A model generated the notes under the pieces. That model searched no databases. It was not told the DNA's origin and worked only from the letters and a program-made list of their open reading frames with translations. Of a stretch of 40,651 nt of DNA, positions 22,646-30,561 are shown piece after piece. A program made the position numbers and the translations under genes. Numbering within the stretch: position 1 is the stretch's first letter; each line of letters starts with the position of its first letter. Source of the DNA: Streptomyces barkulensis (GTDB taxonomy: Bacteria > Actinomycetota > Actinomycetes > Streptomycetales > Streptomycetaceae); NCBI RefSeq assembly GCF_002843305.1, contig NZ_PGSG01000074.1:1-40651 (forward strand), written 5' to 3'.

Positions 22646-23993
22646 GGCTGGACTTCCGGCGCGTCAGGCTCTCGTACAGGCCGAGGGTGCGGGCGATGGT
22701 GTCCGGCCAGCGGAAGTTCCGGCGGGCGTGGGTTTGGCCACGGGCGGCCAGCCGTGCGGCTGCGGCGGGGTCGTCCAGCAGCCGGCAGATGAGGGCGGCC
22801 AGTTCGTCGGGGGTGTCACCGCTCATCCGCAGCGCCGCTGGACCGCCGTCGTCCTCGCCGTCGGAGATCAGCGCAGAGAAGCCGGAGCCGAGCACCACCG
22901 GGGCCGCCAGGGCCATCGCCTCGACCGAGACCAGCCCGAACGGCTCATAACGGGAGGGGAAGACGCAGGCGTCGGCGGCGAGATAGTGGCGTCGCACGTC
23001 CTCCTGGGGCAGATAACGGTGGTAGACGTGCGTCCGGTCCCCGATGCCGAGCTCGGTGACCAGCCGGTCCACCGCCGTGTCCTGGTCCGTGCCGGCGAGG
23101 CCGACGCCGAGCATCACCAAGTGAACCCCGGGATGGCGGCGGGCGACCGCAGGCAGGGCGTGGAGCAGCGTGGGCACGCCTTTGACCGGGCTGAGCCGGC
23201 CGGCGAAGACCAGCAACGGGGTGTCGGGGGGAAGCCCGAGTTCCGCGCGGAGCCCGCTTCGCGCCCGCTCCCGCTCGCGGGCGAGCTTCGCGTCGTCGGA
23301 GTCCCGGTCGGCCGGGATGCCGGTGGTCTCGCAGCCGTGCGGGATGACGCTGATGCGGTCCGCCCGCCAGCCGTGCGCGACGACCAGCCGCCTCAGCTCC
23401 GGGGTGGGCACGACGATCCGGGCCGCGGCTTCGGCGAGCAGCCGCTGATTGATCTCGATCAGCCGGAAGGGATCGGTCATATCGGGCTGCTCGGCCATCG
23501 TCATCTCGGTGTTGTGAACGTGATAGACCACGGGCAGCCGTAGCACGGTGGCCGCGAGGATTCCGGCCGGGGCACTCTGCCAGTCGTGCACGGCCACCAC
23601 TGTGCCCGGCCGGCGGGCTCGCACGAGCGCGGGCAGTGTCGCCAGATTGAAGGCGAGCAGGGAGAGCGCGAACAGGGCCCGGCCGCTGAGCGCCAGATGG
23701 TTCTTCGGCGCCACGATGCGCCGCTTGAGCCGGCTCGGCAGCCAGGGCCGCCGGATCGTCACGGGGCCATGCCGCTCCCGGCGGGGGAGGTTCGCCGGGC
23801 AGTTCAGGGTGTACAGCGTCAGTGGCACGTCGCCGTGCTCCCGTTGGACGCACCGGACGAACCGCTGCGCGTACTCCGCCAGGCCGCCCAGGGTCCAGGG
23901 CGGGTACTGGTGACAGACCACTATCACCCGCCGCAGCGGGGAGCGTGGTGGGGCGGTGCCGAGGGCCGGGCTCAGGCGACTCAAGCGGACCAT
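22638..23993 (-). CDS. GT4-family glycosyltransferase (first)
   Basis: This protein of about 451 aa is a GT-B fold, retaining glycosyltransferase. The N-domain begins IVVCHQYPPWTLGGLAEYAQ (glycine-rich acceptor loop); the donor domain has FAGRLSPVKGVPTL and the ExxxxxxxE motif at EPFGLVSVEA. ATG 23993 is preceded directly by AGAGAGG, which is too close for ideal spacing; TTG 23984 is an alternative, and the frame is open to 24092. The gap of 160 bases to the UbiA gene contains a short tandem repeat. It should add a sugar to a lipid-linked or soluble acceptor; identity of sugar and acceptor cannot be read. Confidence 0.82.
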   Translation of the reverse strand: MVRLSRLSPALGTAPPRSPLRRVIVVCHQYPPWTLGGLAEYAQRFVRCVQREHGDVPLTLYTLNCPANLPRRERHGPVTIRRPWLPSRLKRRIVAPKNHLALSGRALFALSLLAFNLATLPALVRARRPGTVVAVHDWQSAPAGILAATVLRLPVVYHVHNTEMTMAEQPDMTDPFRLIEINQRLLAEAAARIVVPTPELRRLVVAHGWRADRISVIPHGCETTGIPADRDSDDAKLARERERARSGLRAELGLPPDTPLLVFAGRLSPVKGVPTLLHALPAVARRHPGVHLVMLGVGLAGTDQDTAVDRLVTELGIGDRTHVYHRYLPQEDVRRHYLAADACVFPSRYEPFGLVSVEAMALAAPVVLGSGFSALISDGEDDGGPAALRMSGDTPDELAALICRLLDDPAAAARLAARGQTHARRNFRWPDTIARTLGLYESLTRRKSSRG

Positions 23994-24100
23994 CCTCTCT
24001 CTGCAGCCCTGTAGGAGCCGATCCGCCGTACGGTTCTCGGATCGCGCTGAAGGATTCCGGCATACGTGCGGGAACGGACTCGAGGCGTGCATCGGCTGCG

Positions 24101-24124
24101 CAGTTGTGGCAGTTGTGGCAGTGG
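24101..24124. repeat. Short tandem repeat CAGTTGTGG
   Basis: Two perfect copies of CAGTTGTGG followed by a partial third (CAGTGG), in the gap between the UbiA gene and the first GT4 gene. It may be a slipped-strand repeat without function. Confidence 0.5.
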
Positions 24125-24153
24125 GGCGGAGACGGTGGTTTCCCGGGTCGTAC

Positions 24154-25212
24154 TCACAGAAATCGGCTGACGGTCAGAACGATCAGCCACAGAATGCCGT
24201 TGATCATGAGCGGTGCGTCCGTGAGTACGTCATGGCCCGGCTCTTCACTGCCGCGGTGCAGCGCTATCAATTGCAGATAGCGGCACAGGGCGAAGATGGC
24301 GAGGGGCATGGTGACGACGGCCAGCACGGCAGCGTGTGGATGCGGTGCGGAGAGGACGAACAGTTCGTAACTGATCAGTGTGACCGCCAGCAGCAGGACC
24401 ATCAGCTGGTCGAGCAAGGAGACCGAGTACCCCGTGAGAGCGGGCCGCTGCGTGGCCGCCCGCTCCTGGATGTCCGCGGTGACAAGTTCGTGGCGTCGCT
24501 TGCCGAGCGCCATCAGCAGGCAGGCGCAGTACACGGATATGATCAAAGGAGGGCTGAAAGGCGCCGCCACCACCAAACAGCCCGCCAGCGCCCGAAGGGC
24601 GAAGCCGATTGCTATCACGCTGACGTCGACCAGCGGGAAGTGCTTCAACGCCAGGCAGTAGGCCAGATTGAGTACCACGTATGCAGCGGTGACAGCCTGC
24701 ACCGCCGGCGGCAGCAGTGCGCCGCAGGCTGCCAGTGTCGTCAGACAGCCCGCGCCCAGGAGCAGCGCGCCGAGTGGGCCGACCTGACCGCTGGCCAACG
24801 GCCGATGGCGCTTGACCGGATGCAGCCGGTCCTGCTCGCGGTCGAGCCAGTCGTTGAGGACGTAGACCGCGGCGGAGGCCGCCGTGAACGTGGCGAAGGT
24901 GGCGAGTCCCCACGCGATGTGGTGCAGGAGCGCCGCGGGGTCCACGGCCAGCGGAATGATGAGGACGAAGACGTTCTTCACCCACTGGCGAGGGCGCAGC
25001 AGCACCAGTGCTGCCGGCAGCCGGGAACGCCGGGCAGTGGTGCGTGATGTGCCTTCCTGGAGGGAACCGTGCGAGCCGTCCGTCGCGCGGGCCGGTTCCG
25101 CAGGAGCCGTCGCCGACGCTGCCGGGGGTGTGGACGTCCCAGGACCGGGCGGTGCGGCCGCGGCCGCACCGCCCTGGTCGTCCACGGTGTCTCCGCCGCC
25201 CAGCCGCTTCAC
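24154..25212 (-). CDS. UbiA-family prenyltransferase, DPPR-synthase-like
   Basis: This 352-aa protein has an Ala/Pro-rich cytoplasmic leader of about 60 residues, then nine or so membrane helices. The start LLRPRQWVKNVFVLIIPLA and the Asp-rich motif NDWLDREQDRLHPVKRHRPL are close to the decaprenyl-phosphate phosphoribosyltransferase branch of the UbiA superfamily, which transfers phosphoribose from PRPP to a polyprenyl phosphate. A similar reaction would make the lipid-linked pentose on which the neighbouring enzymes act; this is inference from family. GTG 25212 overlaps the GT4 stop (GTGA), so the two are coupled. Confidence 0.83.
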   Translation of the reverse strand: MKRLGGGDTVDDQGGAAAAAPPGPGTSTPPAASATAPAEPARATDGSHGSLQEGTSRTTARRSRLPAALVLLRPRQWVKNVFVLIIPLAVDPAALLHHIAWGLATFATFTAASAAVYVLNDWLDREQDRLHPVKRHRPLASGQVGPLGALLLGAGCLTTLAACGALLPPAVQAVTAAYVVLNLAYCLALKHFPLVDVSVIAIGFALRALAGCLVVAAPFSPPLIISVYCACLLMALGKRRHELVTADIQERAATQRPALTGYSVSLLDQLMVLLLAVTLISYELFVLSAPHPHAAVLAVVTMPLAIFALCRYLQLIALHRGSEEPGHDVLTDAPLMINGILWLIVLTVSRFL

Positions 25213-26345
25213 CGCCGACTGCCGCTCAGGAGCTTCTGGAACGCCTCTTCGTGCGCGTCGAGGAACGCCTCCCCACCGAAGAGCTTCGTCGCTGCTTCGC
25301 GCCCCGACTCCCGGTCCTGGGAAGGCAGTTCGGCCATCTCCAGGATCGCCGCACGCAACGCCCCCGGGTCCCCGGGCGGGACCAGTCGCCCGAAGCCCGT
25401 GGCCTCGATGGGGTAGCGGGAACCGGGTAGTTCCGTGCTCACCGGCGGGATGCCGGCCATCATCGCCTCGACCTGGACGATGCCGAAGGACTCCGATATC
25501 GAGGGCAGTGCGAAGACGTCGATCGAGGCGTAGAAGTCCCGTACCGCGTCACCGCGCAGCAGGCCCGTGAAGCGGATCCGCTGGTCGTCGCCGGCCTCCC
25601 GGCGGAGCTGTGCGATGTTGCTGCCACCCGCCACGGTCGTGTAGTCCCCCGCGATCAGCAGTCGTGCCCGGGGGTCGTCGATGGCTCGGAAGGCCCGTAT
25701 GAGGTATTCGATGCCCTTGTCCACGGTGATCCGGCCCATGAAGCCGATGTGCAGCCCGTCCCCGTCGCGCAGCCGGGGCGTGCCACCGTTGCGGTCCACG
25801 CACGGTGAGGAGACGGGCAGCAGTCGGCGGCGCCTGATCGTCGGCCAGATGCGTGACCCACGTGCCTGGTCCTCGCTGTTCGTGATGACCAGGTCCGCCT
25901 TCCGTACGGCAGCCTTGCACGACTGGTCGACGGCCCACATACCGAAGCGGTTGACGGGGCCGTCGGGCAGGAAGACGTCGATGTGGTACGTCACGACCAG
26001 CCGTGCGCCGCGCTTGAACGCGGCGACGAACGCGGCCTCGGGGTTGGGCAGATGCATGTGGACGATGTCCGAGCGTGCCGCCAGACGCCCGGCCAGTAAC
26101 GGAAGTTGAGGGCTGATGAAGCCCCTGCTGATCCGGGCGAGTACCGGAGCCCTGAAGACGTGGACACCGTTGAGGACTTCCCGACGGGCGAGTGCGGGAT
26201 CGTGCTGGGCGCAGACCACCGCGACCTTCCAGCCACGGCCGGCGAGCCCCTCGGCGGTCAGCCGCGCAGCCTCCGTCAGACCACTGACATACGGGCTGTA
26301 GTAGTCGAGCATCACCGTCACGTCGAACGTGTCAGGTTGCAGCAC
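25209..26345 (-). CDS. GT4-family glycosyltransferase (second)
   Basis: This 378-aa GT-B glycosyltransferase has VMLDYYSPYVSGLTEAARLT at the N-terminus, HMHLPNPEA in the acceptor domain, and GFMGRITVDKGIEYLIRAF with ESFGIVQVEAMMAG (ExxxxxxxE) in the donor domain. It is distinct from the first GT4 in the cluster, so two sugars or two positions are probably modified. ATG 26345 lies 37 bases after the phosphatase-fold gene, with GGAAGG upstream as ribosome site. Overlaps the UbiA start by 4 bases. Confidence 0.84.
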   Translation of the reverse strand: MLQPDTFDVTVMLDYYSPYVSGLTEAARLTAEGLAGRGWKVAVVCAQHDPALARREVLNGVHVFRAPVLARISRGFISPQLPLLAGRLAARSDIVHMHLPNPEAAFVAAFKRGARLVVTYHIDVFLPDGPVNRFGMWAVDQSCKAAVRKADLVITNSEDQARGSRIWPTIRRRRLLPVSSPCVDRNGGTPRLRDGDGLHIGFMGRITVDKGIEYLIRAFRAIDDPRARLLIAGDYTTVAGGSNIAQLRREAGDDQRIRFTGLLRGDAVRDFYASIDVFALPSISESFGIVQVEAMMAGIPPVSTELPGSRYPIEATGFGRLVPPGDPGALRAAILEMAELPSQDRESGREAATKLFGGEAFLDAHEEAFQKLLSGSRR

Positions 26346-26382
26346 GGTGCTTCCCTTCCTGTGTCTGACCTGGTGTCGCGGT

Positions 26383-27600
26383 TCACGAAGAGACCTGGTC
26401 CGGGACGACTACGCGGATCTTCTGGGCCGAATGGTCGGAGAGGGCCTCGCCGCCGCGGAGGTGGTAGCCGGAGACCGCCAGGTTCTCAGTGGTGAAAAGC
26501 CAGTCGAAACGCCACAGTCGGGGCAGCACGCGCCACGACCGGGGCAGTGAGCAGGAGCCCTCGCAGGCAGGCCAGGAGAAGGCGGGAAACAGGGAACCAC
26601 TCGGGTTGTGGGGCCGAGTACCGGCTCCGAGTGAGTAGAGATTCATCCAGGCCGCGTTGAAGTCGCCGGCCACCACGGCCGGGTGGGGGTTCCCGCCCAG
26701 ATCCGCGCGCAGTTTGCGGTATTCCCTGATCCACCAGTCCCCTTGGTCCTTACCGGCCCGGTAGAAACGGTCCAGCCCGTAGCGGATATCGCAGGGCCGG
26801 AAGCGAATCGGCAGATGCACGTTGTAGAAGGAGACCGTGCGTCGGCCCACTCGAATATCGGTGCGCTGAGCCTTCGCTCCCTTCCAGTACCAGTCATCAC
26901 CCGTGGCGGGAACCCGCTGGTTGGGCGCTGCGACGACCGGCAACCGGGACAGAGTGAGCAACTCGCCCTGCACGAGCAGCCGGTAGCCGGGAAACTCCGC
27001 ACGCAGCCGGGCCGAGTCGTCGATGCGGACAGGACTTGTGCACTTCTTCTGCTCGTCCCTGCTCGAGTAGTTCCAGTTGAGGTATTCATGGAGGAGATAC
27101 ACGTCGGCGTCCTGGCGGCGCAGAAAGGCGTAGAAGGCCTCCTTGTCGTCGGACGCCATCTGCCAGTAGTCCGTGGACCAGGCGAAGACCTTGACCTCCG
27201 TGCCCCGGGAGCTGTCCGCGGTGGTGTCCGTCCATCCGAAGCCGGCCACGTACGCCCCGGCCGGCAACAGGAGCACCAGGACCGCGGAGAGCCAGCGGCG
27301 CACCGGCGTCGCGAACGGGACGAGTACGAGCAGCAGCACAGGCACCACCACCACGGTCAGCGGCGGGGTGATCTCGACGATGAGCCATGGCCACCAGCGG
27401 CCGATGAGCAGGACGTGGAGGGCGAGGAGGACCGTCCAGACCGCCGTGCTCGCCACCAGCAGGCGCGTTCCCCAGCACCAGCGGCGGGCGGCCGGCGCCT
27501 CCTCCGGCGTGTTTGGTGCCTGCTTCGATGCGTCCCGGCCGGTGTCCTCCTCGGCCGGGGGTGCGGACGAGCCGCCGCCCGGTGCGCCCGTGGCGGCCAT
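26383..27600 (-). CDS. Membrane endonuclease/exonuclease/phosphatase-fold protein
   Basis: This 405-aa protein has a charged, disordered N-terminus (about 40 residues), three transmembrane helices (about residues 43-125) and a C-terminal catalytic domain of the endonuclease/exonuclease/phosphatase superfamily. Visible motifs are VYLLHEYLNW (metal Glu), FYNVHLPI, VVAGDFNAAWM and LSDHSAQKI. The membrane tether argues for a phosphodiester or phosphate substrate at the membrane rather than DNA, for example the phosphate left after UbiA-type transfer. Its ATG shares one base with the preceding epimerase stop (TGATG), giving coupled translation. Confidence 0.8.
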   Translation of the reverse strand: MAATGAPGGGSSAPPAEEDTGRDASKQAPNTPEEAPAARRWCWGTRLLVASTAVWTVLLALHVLLIGRWWPWLIVEITPPLTVVVVPVLLLVLVPFATPVRRWLSAVLVLLLPAGAYVAGFGWTDTTADSSRGTEVKVFAWSTDYWQMASDDKEAFYAFLRRQDADVYLLHEYLNWNYSSRDEQKKCTSPVRIDDSARLRAEFPGYRLLVQGELLTLSRLPVVAAPNQRVPATGDDWYWKGAKAQRTDIRVGRRTVSFYNVHLPIRFRPCDIRYGLDRFYRAGKDQGDWWIREYRKLRADLGGNPHPAVVAGDFNAAWMNLYSLGAGTRPHNPSGSLFPAFSWPACEGSCSLPRSWRVLPRLWRFDWLFTTENLAVSGYHLRGGEALSDHSAQKIRVVVPDQVSS

Positions 27601-28697
27601 CAGAAGAACACCTTCGCGAGTCCCAGCACGCCCTGCCGCCACGGGTCCCGGCTGGTCCGTCCGCCGCCCTTGCCCGCCGGGACGCCTGTCGCCGTTGCAC
27701 GTTGTGCGCGCCACCAGGCGTACGTCTGGAGGATGGCGTCCTGGTTGGACAACCGGGGGCGGAAGCCGAGTTTCTCCCGGGCCTTGTCGACGCTGACGTA
27801 GGAGTCGGCAAGCAGCTTGGACACCAGCCTGCCGTACACGGGGGACAGCTTCGTCCGCTCCAGTCCGCGCAGCACCGCCACCGCGGGTCCGCCGGGCATC
27901 GACACCACATGCCCGCCGTGCCCCGCGGCGTCCAGCACGCACTGGAAGTCCTCCCGCAGGGTGCCGAACTCGGCGGCGCCGATGTTGTACGTGTCGCAGG
28001 CCACCTCGTCCGGGGCGCGCAGCACCTCCAGCACCGCATCCACGAGATCGTCCAGCCCCAGCATCTGGATGCGCACATCGCCCTTGCCGAGCACGGGAAA
28101 GTTCCTGCCCTCCTCGGCCCACTGGAAGAGCATGTCGAACAGCCCCATCCTTCCGGGACCCAGGAAGGTCTTGGGCCGCAGTACCGGCAGACACATACCT
28201 CCCGCCCGGAACCGCTCGACGACCTTCTCCGCCTCCGCCTTCGCGGAGCTGTAGGGATCCACCGGCTCAAGCGCGTGGTCCTCGGGTGTGGGTACCAGCC
28301 GGGGCAGTCCGTAGACGGCGGTCGAGGAGATGTGCAGCACCCTGGGCACGGCCGCGGCGCGGGCCGCTTCCAGCACGGTGGTGGTGCCTTCGACGACGAT
28401 CGACCTGATGTCCGCCACGGGGTAGCTGGGCAGCGCGGAGGCGCAGTGCACCACGGCGTCGGCGCCTTCGAAGGCTTCGGCGAGGGCGTCCGCGTCACGT
28501 ATGTCCCCGGTGAACGGCTTCAGTCCGGGTCTCGTGGGCACCGGTGCCAGGTCGAAGGCGCGGACCTGGCTGTCCGCCGCCAGCAGGCGGTTCACCAGGT
28601 GTGTGCCGAGTACGCCGGCGGCACCGGTGACGGCGACACGGCCCGGGAGAGCAGATCGGCCCGGGGACGGCAGCCCGTGCGGCGCGTCGGTCACCAC
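27600..28697 (-). CDS. NAD-dependent epimerase/dehydratase family protein
   Basis: This 365-aa extended SDR has the NAD-binding GAAGVLG at residues 25-31, GDIRDADAL, SSTAVYG and the catalytic YSSAK near residue 155. It should oxidise, epimerise or dehydrate a nucleotide sugar or a lipid-linked sugar. GTG 28697 or GTG 28694 can start it; both overlap the aminotransferase stop. It ends one base into the next start. In combination with the aminotransferase just upstream, formation of a keto-sugar for transamination is a reasonable inference. Confidence 0.83.
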   Translation of the reverse strand: MVTDAPHGLPSPGRSALPGRVAVTGAAGVLGTHLVNRLLAADSQVRAFDLAPVPTRPGLKPFTGDIRDADALAEAFEGADAVVHCASALPSYPVADIRSIVVEGTTTVLEAARAAAVPRVLHISSTAVYGLPRLVPTPEDHALEPVDPYSSAKAEAEKVVERFRAGGMCLPVLRPKTFLGPGRMGLFDMLFQWAEEGRNFPVLGKGDVRIQMLGLDDLVDAVLEVLRAPDEVACDTYNIGAAEFGTLREDFQCVLDAAGHGGHVVSMPGGPAVAVLRGLERTKLSPVYGRLVSKLLADSYVSVDKAREKLGFRPRLSNQDAILQTYAWWRAQRATATGVPAGKGGGRTSRDPWRQGVLGLAKVFF

Positions 28698-30118
28698 GAG
28701 CTCACCCGCTCCCGTATGAAGCGGCCGAGCAGCCGGTTCATGCCCTCGGCAAGGGTGGCGTCCAGGGCGCCGAGGAAGTGTTCGGCCTCTTCGGGGCCCG
28801 CTACCAGCGGAGGGCTCACGACCAGCGGACTGCGACCGTTGAGCGTGTTGTAGGTGTAGACGTCGTGCTTGCGGTACAGCGTGTCGATGACCGCTGCGGT
28901 GATGATCTTCGTACGGATCAGCGGGTCCCTGGCCAGGTCTCCGGCCGGCAGCTTGCCGATGAGGTCCAGCACCTTGGGCCCGCCGGAGAGGAACACCCCG
29001 TAGAGCGCGCCGGAGCCGCGCACATCGGCGATCAGGTCGGGATGGGTCTTCCGGATGCGCTCAAGACCTGGCCGCAGTACCGCTTCCAGGGCGCGGGCCC
29101 GCCCCGGATAGTCGTCCTCGACAGCTACGCAGACGGCCTCGATGGCCGTCGCGGTCTCCTCGCCGAAGCCGTAGTACGTCGTGGACGTGCTCTGCGTCAT
29201 CGCGTCGCCCATGTTGTCGTACGCCTTGCGGAAGACCGGCTCACGCGCCACGTAGGCGGAAATGGAGGACTTGCCGCCGCCGAACGACTTCGAGGTCGTC
29301 ACCACGTCGGGCACGAGGCCCTCGTACCGGGTGAAGTAGAACATGCTGCCGGTCTTACCCCACCCGGTGTAGATCTCGTCGAAGATCAGCACGATGTCCT
29401 CGGCCGTGCACAATTCACGGAGCTCGCGCAGGAATTTCTCGGAGCACCAGCGCATGGTCGACGCGCTGAACGGCTCGATGAGGAGTGCGTACACCTCGCT
29501 GCGGCCCCGCGCGTCCCTGTTCTCCGCGAGAACTCGCCGAACCGAGCCGATGTCGTCGTACTCGAAGGTGCCGATGCCGGGAATGGTGGGAAACTCGAAA
29601 TGGTTCTGCGCCCCGCCGGTGAGCCCGCCGGAACCGAGGAGTTTGCCGTGGAAGCTGCTGTCCGCCCGCAGGATCCGGTTCCGCCGGCCGCCGTGGTACT
29701 TGTACGCCAGTTTGACCGCGCCCTCGACCGCCTCCGCTCCGGAGTTCGGCAGGAACGAACGGTTCAGATCACCCGGCAGGACCGCTGCCAGATTGTTGCC
29801 CAGGGCGGCGAGATACGGCGAGAAGTAGGTCTTGTGCACCTCCATGCGCCGCTGTTCCTGGAAGCGCCGACGTGCGGCGAGAATGCGCGGATGGTTGTGC
29901 CCGTGGTTGAGTACGCCGACTCCGCCGGTGAAATCCAGAATCTTACGGCCGTCACGCGTGTAGATATAAGCGCCCTCGGCATGGTCGACAAGCTCCCGGC
30001 CGAAACCGAAGGAGGTCATCAACCGGACCTGGCTCTTGTTGATATACGTGCGGTAGAGTTCGTGTACTTCCTCGACATCCAGCTTCTCGGCCTCTTCCAG
30101 GCTGACGAGATGCGCCAT
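28691..30118 (-). CDS. Class III PLP-dependent aminotransferase
   Basis: This 475-aa protein is a fold type I, class III aminotransferase. Evidence is LDFTGGVGVLNHGHNHPRI near residue 63, FLPNSGAEAVEGAVKLAYK, IFDEIYTGWGKTG (Asp for the PLP ring N) and TTSKSFGGGKSS with the Schiff-base Lys. Such enzymes aminate terminal aldehydes or ketones. It begins the seven-gene minus-strand cluster, so it probably makes the amino group of the product. GGAAGGG lies upstream of ATG 30118. A relation to the hopanoid side-chain aminotransferase type is possible, but no squalene-hopene cyclase or other hopanoid gene is in view. Confidence 0.87.
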   Translation of the reverse strand: MAHLVSLEEAEKLDVEEVHELYRTYINKSQVRLMTSFGFGRELVDHAEGAYIYTRDGRKILDFTGGVGVLNHGHNHPRILAARRRFQEQRRMEVHKTYFSPYLAALGNNLAAVLPGDLNRSFLPNSGAEAVEGAVKLAYKYHGGRRNRILRADSSFHGKLLGSGGLTGGAQNHFEFPTIPGIGTFEYDDIGSVRRVLAENRDARGRSEVYALLIEPFSASTMRWCSEKFLRELRELCTAEDIVLIFDEIYTGWGKTGSMFYFTRYEGLVPDVVTTSKSFGGGKSSISAYVAREPVFRKAYDNMGDAMTQSTSTTYYGFGEETATAIEAVCVAVEDDYPGRARALEAVLRPGLERIRKTHPDLIADVRGSGALYGVFLSGGPKVLDLIGKLPAGDLARDPLIRTKIITAAVIDTLYRKHDVYTYNTLNGRSPLVVSPPLVAGPEEAEHFLGALDATLAEGMNRLLGRFIRERVSSW

Positions 30119-30561
30119 GGGCCCTTCCGATCGACGTTTTTGGGTGCTCCGACATCTACGGCAAGGATTCGTGTCCCGCCGTCACTGCGGTCCTCGTCCG
30201 CGAGATCCGGACCGGGCGCGCTACCTCGTTCGACGGGCCGGGAATCCGCGGCGGCCGGCTGTCCCGGCCACCGTCCGTCCCCGCCCGTGGCCGCCGCTCT
30301 CACCGCCGTGTTCTCCGGACGGCCTCAGAGAGTTACGGCCTCGGGCGTCAGGGACTCTCCCGTGTACCTGTGGCTGGATGTGCCCCCGTTCCCGTATCCC
30401 TCGGGCCCGAGGGGGGATGCGTGACCGGGCGCCCCGCAGAGAGGGCTCTTGCCGTGCCTGGAGGCGTGCGGCCCGGCTCCCCTTCGTGGACCACCTCAGT
30501 AGAGCACAGGGCCGCTGTCAGAAATCTCGCAGCTAACGTCAGGGACATGCCAGCGGCACCG
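30119..30561. other. Intergenic region between the SARP regulator and the glycolipid cluster
   Basis: 443 bases, expected to hold the cluster promoter on the minus strand. An imperfect AGAGAGT / ACTCTCC inverted pair lies near 30327-30360. I looked for the direct heptamer repeats bound by SARPs and found none that I could defend. No coding remnant is recognised. Confidence 0.4.

Noticed and set aside
28691..30118. Hopanoid side-chain biosynthesis cluster
   Set aside because: The aminotransferase class and GTs would fit, but no cyclase, radical SAM or other hopanoid gene lies in the window.
28778..30424. 548-aa plus-strand open frame opposite the aminotransferase
   Set aside because: Complement of a clear PLP enzyme; its sequence is low in complexity and motif-free.
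30119..30561. SARP binding heptamers upstream of the glycolipid cluster
   Set aside because: No direct repeats at 11-bp spacing with TCGAG-like sequence could be found by eye.
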